64,000 nucleotides of DNA from Carnobacterium_A antarcticum (GTDB lineage: Bacteria > Bacillota > Bacilli > Lactobacillales > Carnobacteriaceae). The stretch lies in NCBI RefSeq assembly GCF_042658365.1, contig NZ_JBHSQC010000011.1; one strand, 5' to 3'. The notes below the pieces were generated by a model. It ran no database searches. It was not told the origin of the DNA and saw nothing but the letters and a program-made list of their open reading frames with translations. Each line of letters starts with the position of its first letter. Position 1 is the stretch's first letter. Of this stretch, positions 61,453 to 64,000 are shown in pieces. The position numbers and the translations under genes were made by a program.

Positions 61453-61534
61453 GCGTTTGTAACCGTTTCTCATTTTGAGAAACGGTTTTTTTGATAGTAA
61501 AAACTTTACAAATGAGAGAACCTTTTACAAACGT
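61453..61534 (+). promoter_or_regulatory. Attenuator-like leader upstream of the ABC importer operon
   Basis: A terminator hairpin AACCGTTTCTC (61461-61471) with GAGAAACGGTT (61477-61487) plus seven T residues can compete with a longer fold. The 5' stretch 61455-61475 (CGTTTGTAA, then TCTCATTT) is complementary to AAATGAGA and TTACAAACG at 61510-61533. The two folds exclude each other, as in transcription attenuators. The rest of 61427-61680 shows no gene. Confidence 0.5.
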
Positions 61535-61680
61535 TTAACAAGAAGTTGATTTAAAATCCACATGAACTTGGTAAGCTTTGGGTGTTGAAAGGAATACAGC
61601 CTCTAGAGAAAAAGCGACGAACTCTTTTTAACACTATGCGAAAGCATCAAACAGTAAACACTACTAAGGAGGAATAAAAC

Positions 61681-62787
61681 GTGAATCATTTAAAAAAAGG
61701 ATTAGTGTCAACTTTATTAGCAGGAGCATTGCTGGCCGGTTGTGGAGCAGAAAGTGAAGCAACTGAAACGGCAGCCGTTGATTTAAATACGTTAACGACT
61801 GAAGAAATCGAGACAAAAGCCAAAGAAGAAGGAAAATTCCAATCTGTTGGAATGCCGGATACATGGGCGAATTGGGGCGAAACATGGACTGCAATCGAAG
61901 AAAGCTATGGCATCACTCAAGCCGATACGGATATGAGCTCTGCAGAAGAAATTGCCTTATTTGAAGCTGAAAAAGATAATCCAACCAAAGATATCGGAGA
62001 TGTCGGACAATCGTTTGGCCCGATTGCGGAAGACAAGGGAGTGACAACTCCTTATAAAACGTCTTACTGGGATGAAATTCCAGAATGGGCGAAAGACGAT
62101 GACGGCGACTGGGTAGTCGGGTATACCGGAACGATTTCTTTTATCACCAACACAAATGCTGTAGCAGAAGCCCCAACCTCATTTGCAGATATTTTAGAAG
62201 GTGACTACAAAGTGAGTATAGGTGATGTAAATGCAGCTACTCAGGCTCAAAATGCTGTCTTAGCAGCAGCAATTGCGAATGGCGGAGATGAAACCAACCT
62301 TGAACCAGGAATCGCCTTTTTCGCAGAACTAGCGAGTCAAGGCCGATTGGACATGGGCGATACTGATTTAGCTCGTTTAGAAGCTGGCGAAATTGAAGTG
62401 GGCATTTATTGGGACTTTAATGCTTTGAATTACGCCGACTCTATTGAAGCTGGCAACCCGGATGCAGCCTTTGCTGTCACGATTCCTCAAGATGGTACCG
62501 TTCAAAGCGGCTATGCAACCATTATCAATGCCTATGCGCCAAATCCTCATGCAGCAGCATTAGCAAGAGAATACATTTTATCGGACGAAGGGCAAATCAA
62601 CTTAGCAAAAGGTTATGCACGTCCGATTCGTGAATCGGTCGAACTGCCGGCAGATGTGCAAGAAAAATTGATCGCTGCTGATCAATACGAAGCGGCCCAA
62701 CCAATTGAAGACACAGCGGCTTGGGATAAAGCAGCAGCTGGATTAGGCCAAACATGGCAAGAAGAAGTTTTAACGAAAATCAACTAA
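61681..62787 (+). CDS. ABC transporter substrate-binding lipoprotein
   Basis: The 368-residue lipoprotein has a signal peptide and lipobox LLAGALLAGCG with Cys21 as the lipid-attached residue. The mature part resembles the iron/polyamine/phosphonate type of binding proteins (WANWGETWTAIEESYGI, YTGTISFITNTNAV, DIGDVGQSFGP). It captures a small, probably anionic or phosphorylated, ligand outside the cell. AAGGAGG precedes the GTG at 61681. A phosphatase-like enzyme and a permease follow, so the ligand may be a phosphate ester or phosphonate. The DNA here is richer in GC than most of the window. Confidence 0.88.
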   Translation: MNHLKKGLVSTLLAGALLAGCGAESEATETAAVDLNTLTTEEIETKAKEEGKFQSVGMPDTWANWGETWTAIEESYGITQADTDMSSAEEIALFEAEKDNPTKDIGDVGQSFGPIAEDKGVTTPYKTSYWDEIPEWAKDDDGDWVVGYTGTISFITNTNAVAEAPTSFADILEGDYKVSIGDVNAATQAQNAVLAAAIANGGDETNLEPGIAFFAELASQGRLDMGDTDLARLEAGEIEVGIYWDFNALNYADSIEAGNPDAAFAVTIPQDGTVQSGYATIINAYAPNPHAAALAREYILSDEGQINLAKGYARPIRESVELPADVQEKLIAADQYEAAQPIEDTAAWDKAAAGLGQTWQEEVLTKIN

Positions 62788-62812
62788 TCAATCGGTTTGG
62801 GAGTGTAAAGAA

Positions 62813-63622
62813 ATGAACAAAGTGATTTTAATCGTATTAGATGGATTAAATGCCAGAACAGCTCATACGAACATGGGTTTTCTGGAACATTTAATTGAAA
62901 ACAAGCAGTGTGCCGCGTATACGGTAAAAGCAGAATTACCGGCACAATCTAGACCGCTGTATGAAGTTATTCAAACGGGAGTGCCGACATATCTGAATGG
63001 CATTGTGTCGAATGGAACGGTAAAACGTTCGAAAGAAGCCAGTGTGTTTCAATTGGCAAAAGCAGCAGGGTTGAAGACAGGAGCTGCCAGCTACCATTGG
63101 GTAAGCGAACTGTACAATAAAGCTCCGTTTGATCCACTGACTGACCGCATTCAACTGGATACGGAACACGCCATTCAAAACGGGTTGTTTTATTTTGAAG
63201 ACCATTACCCGGACAATCATTTGATGGCGGATGGTGCGTATTTGATCCGCGAGAAGCAAACCGATTATACACTGATCCATTCGATGAATATTGATGATAT
63301 CGGGCACAAGTTCGGTTCGCAAAGCAAAGAGTATGTCCAGGCAGCTGTCACGATAGACGCCATCTTGTCCAATTATCTGATGGATTGGCTCGAAAAAGGG
63401 TATCAAGTCGTTGTGACGGCGGATCATGGCATGAATGAATACTGTACTCACAATGGCGTAACGGATGACGAGAGAAAGGTTCCGTTGTATCTCTTTTCTG
63501 AACAAGTCGCTGCTGGCGATTACCGAGAAACGGTTGTGCCGCAATTGCAAATGGCTCCGCTGCTGTGTCACTTATTGGGCATTGGGAAAAGCGCCGCGAT
63601 GCAGGAGTTGACATTTATTTAA
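62813..63622 (+). CDS. Alkaline-phosphatase-superfamily hydrolase (nucleotide pyrophosphatase type)
   Basis: The 269-residue cytoplasmic protein has the first metal site ILIVLDGLNARTA (Asp10) and later ones in SMNIDDIGHKFG and VVVTADHGMNEYCTHNG, fitting the phosphodiesterase/phosphonate hydrolase branch of the superfamily. It has no signal peptide, so it acts on the imported ligand. Between the binding protein and the permease it probably cleaves the transported phosphoester or phosphonate. Exact substrate unknown. Confidence 0.85.
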   Translation: MNKVILIVLDGLNARTAHTNMGFLEHLIENKQCAAYTVKAELPAQSRPLYEVIQTGVPTYLNGIVSNGTVKRSKEASVFQLAKAAGLKTGAASYHWVSELYNKAPFDPLTDRIQLDTEHAIQNGLFYFEDHYPDNHLMADGAYLIREKQTDYTLIHSMNIDDIGHKFGSQSKEYVQAAVTIDAILSNYLMDWLEKGYQVVVTADHGMNEYCTHNGVTDDERKVPLYLFSEQVAAGDYRETVVPQLQMAPLLCHLLGIGKSAAMQELTFI

Positions 63623-63636
63623 GGGGGAAGAATGTT

Positions 63637-64000
63637 GTGACCGTCAAAAAAACAAATTTAACCTATCTATTGTTTTTACTGCCGTTTATGGTACTGATCG
63701 TGTTGTTTGAACTTTTGCCATTGCTGAGCATTGTGATCAACAGCGTTTCGCCCATTGGAACCAGCGGCTTTACGCTGGATCACTTTACGAGTATTTTCGC
63801 CAGCGACTATTACATGATGTCCATTCGCAACAGTTTAATGATCGCGGTCTTTTCTTCGCTGATCGGTTTAGTGGTTGCTGTTCTGGGGGCTTACGCTATC
63901 CATCATGCGACACCAAAAGTGAAACGGTTTTTTATCAACCTCATCAATATGACGTCAAATTTTCAAGGCATCCAATTGGCTTTTGCGTTTATTATATTGC
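63637..64000 (+). CDS. ABC transporter permease, truncated by the window end
   Basis: The 121 codons visible begin at GTG 63637 after AAGGGGGAAG. They encode a first membrane helix at about residues 8-33, an extracellular loop, then helices at about 63-88 and 106 onward. SIRNSLMIAVFSSLIGLVVAVLGAYAI is typical of binding-protein-dependent permeases of the iron/polyamine class. The frame is open to the last base. It should pair with the lipoprotein at 61.7 kb; the ATP-binding gene would lie beyond the window. Confidence 0.88.
   Translation, partial: MTVKKTNLTYLLFLLPFMVLIVLFELLPLLSIVINSVSPIGTSGFTLDHFTSIFASDYYMMSIRNSLMIAVFSSLIGLVVAVLGAYAIHHATPKVKRFFINLINMTSNFQGIQLAFAFIIL

Noticed and set aside
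62936..63571. Minus-strand open frame of 211 codons
   Set aside because: It lies antisense to the phosphatase-family gene, whose metal motifs and ribosome site are clear. The minus product has no recognisable motif and no ribosome site.

Overview
This 64 kb window comes from a low-GC Firmicute of the order Lactobacillales. Gene content (a glpK-glpO-glpF set with the lactic-acid-bacterial glycerophosphate oxidase, many PTS systems, Mga- and BglG-type regulators, strong AGGAGG ribosome sites) best fits a Carnobacteriaceae member such as Carnobacterium. That genus call is an inference from family resemblance, not a database match. No rRNA, tRNA or CRISPR array was seen. Two runs of ten N (34103-34112 and 34447-34456) mark assembly gaps inside a repeat array.

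Region 1 (1-25.5 kb) is a cell-envelope and capsule region. It opens with a TagA-type wall-glycopolymer transferase, a GT4 glycosyltransferase, an LCP ligase, an LTA-synthase-like phosphoglycerol transferase, galE and galU. A long Wzx/Wzy-type capsule operon follows: CpsC/CpsD/CpsB tyrosine-kinase regulation, a PglF-type dehydratase with its initiating transferase and reductase (probable UDP-QuiNAc or FucNAc route), the CapE-CapF-CapG set for UDP-L-FucNAc with a WbuB-like transferase, further transferases, an EpsG-like polymerase, a pyruvyl transferase and a flippase. A decayed IS30 transposase sits just before the flippase. An intact 1227-bp IS3-family element with ATT target repeats lies just after it.

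Region 2 (27.3-34.6 kb) holds a membrane lysozyme-like protein, a GH73-LysM lysin, a Cys-less NADH-oxidase relative overlapping an Mga-like regulator, and a NERD-zinc-ribbon protein. The intergenic spaces here carry an unusual repeat family: about 227-230 bp units built from convergent short motifs plus a conserved hairpin with compensatory base changes, in inverted orientation at the two ends.

Region 3 (34.6-39.1 kb) is a CcpA-type controlled glycerol operon, glpK-glpO-glpF, followed by a decayed 6-phospho-beta-glucosidase fragment.

Region 4 (39.4-48.2 kb) is a complete counterpart of the poorly understood E. coli yhf cluster (yhfU, yhfT, php, yhfS, yhfZ, yhfY, yhfX, yhfW). A divergent amidase-signature gene shares its promoter region, which carries two palindromes. 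I regard it as the best candidate in the window for an undescribed pathway. It is followed by a BglG-type regulator with an ascorbate-type PTS and a transaldolase-like enzyme (48.4-52.9 kb).

Region 5 (53-60.3 kb) has a degraded second copy of the lysozyme gene end, an SGNH hydrolase, and a LacI-controlled sugar-phosphate cluster (Rpe/AlsE-like, RpiB-like, TIM-barrel epimerase, PTS EIIBC, DeoR regulator) with three matching palindromic operators. The window ends with a second NERD protein and the start of an ABC importer operon (lipoprotein, phosphatase-superfamily enzyme, truncated permease) behind an attenuator-like leader.
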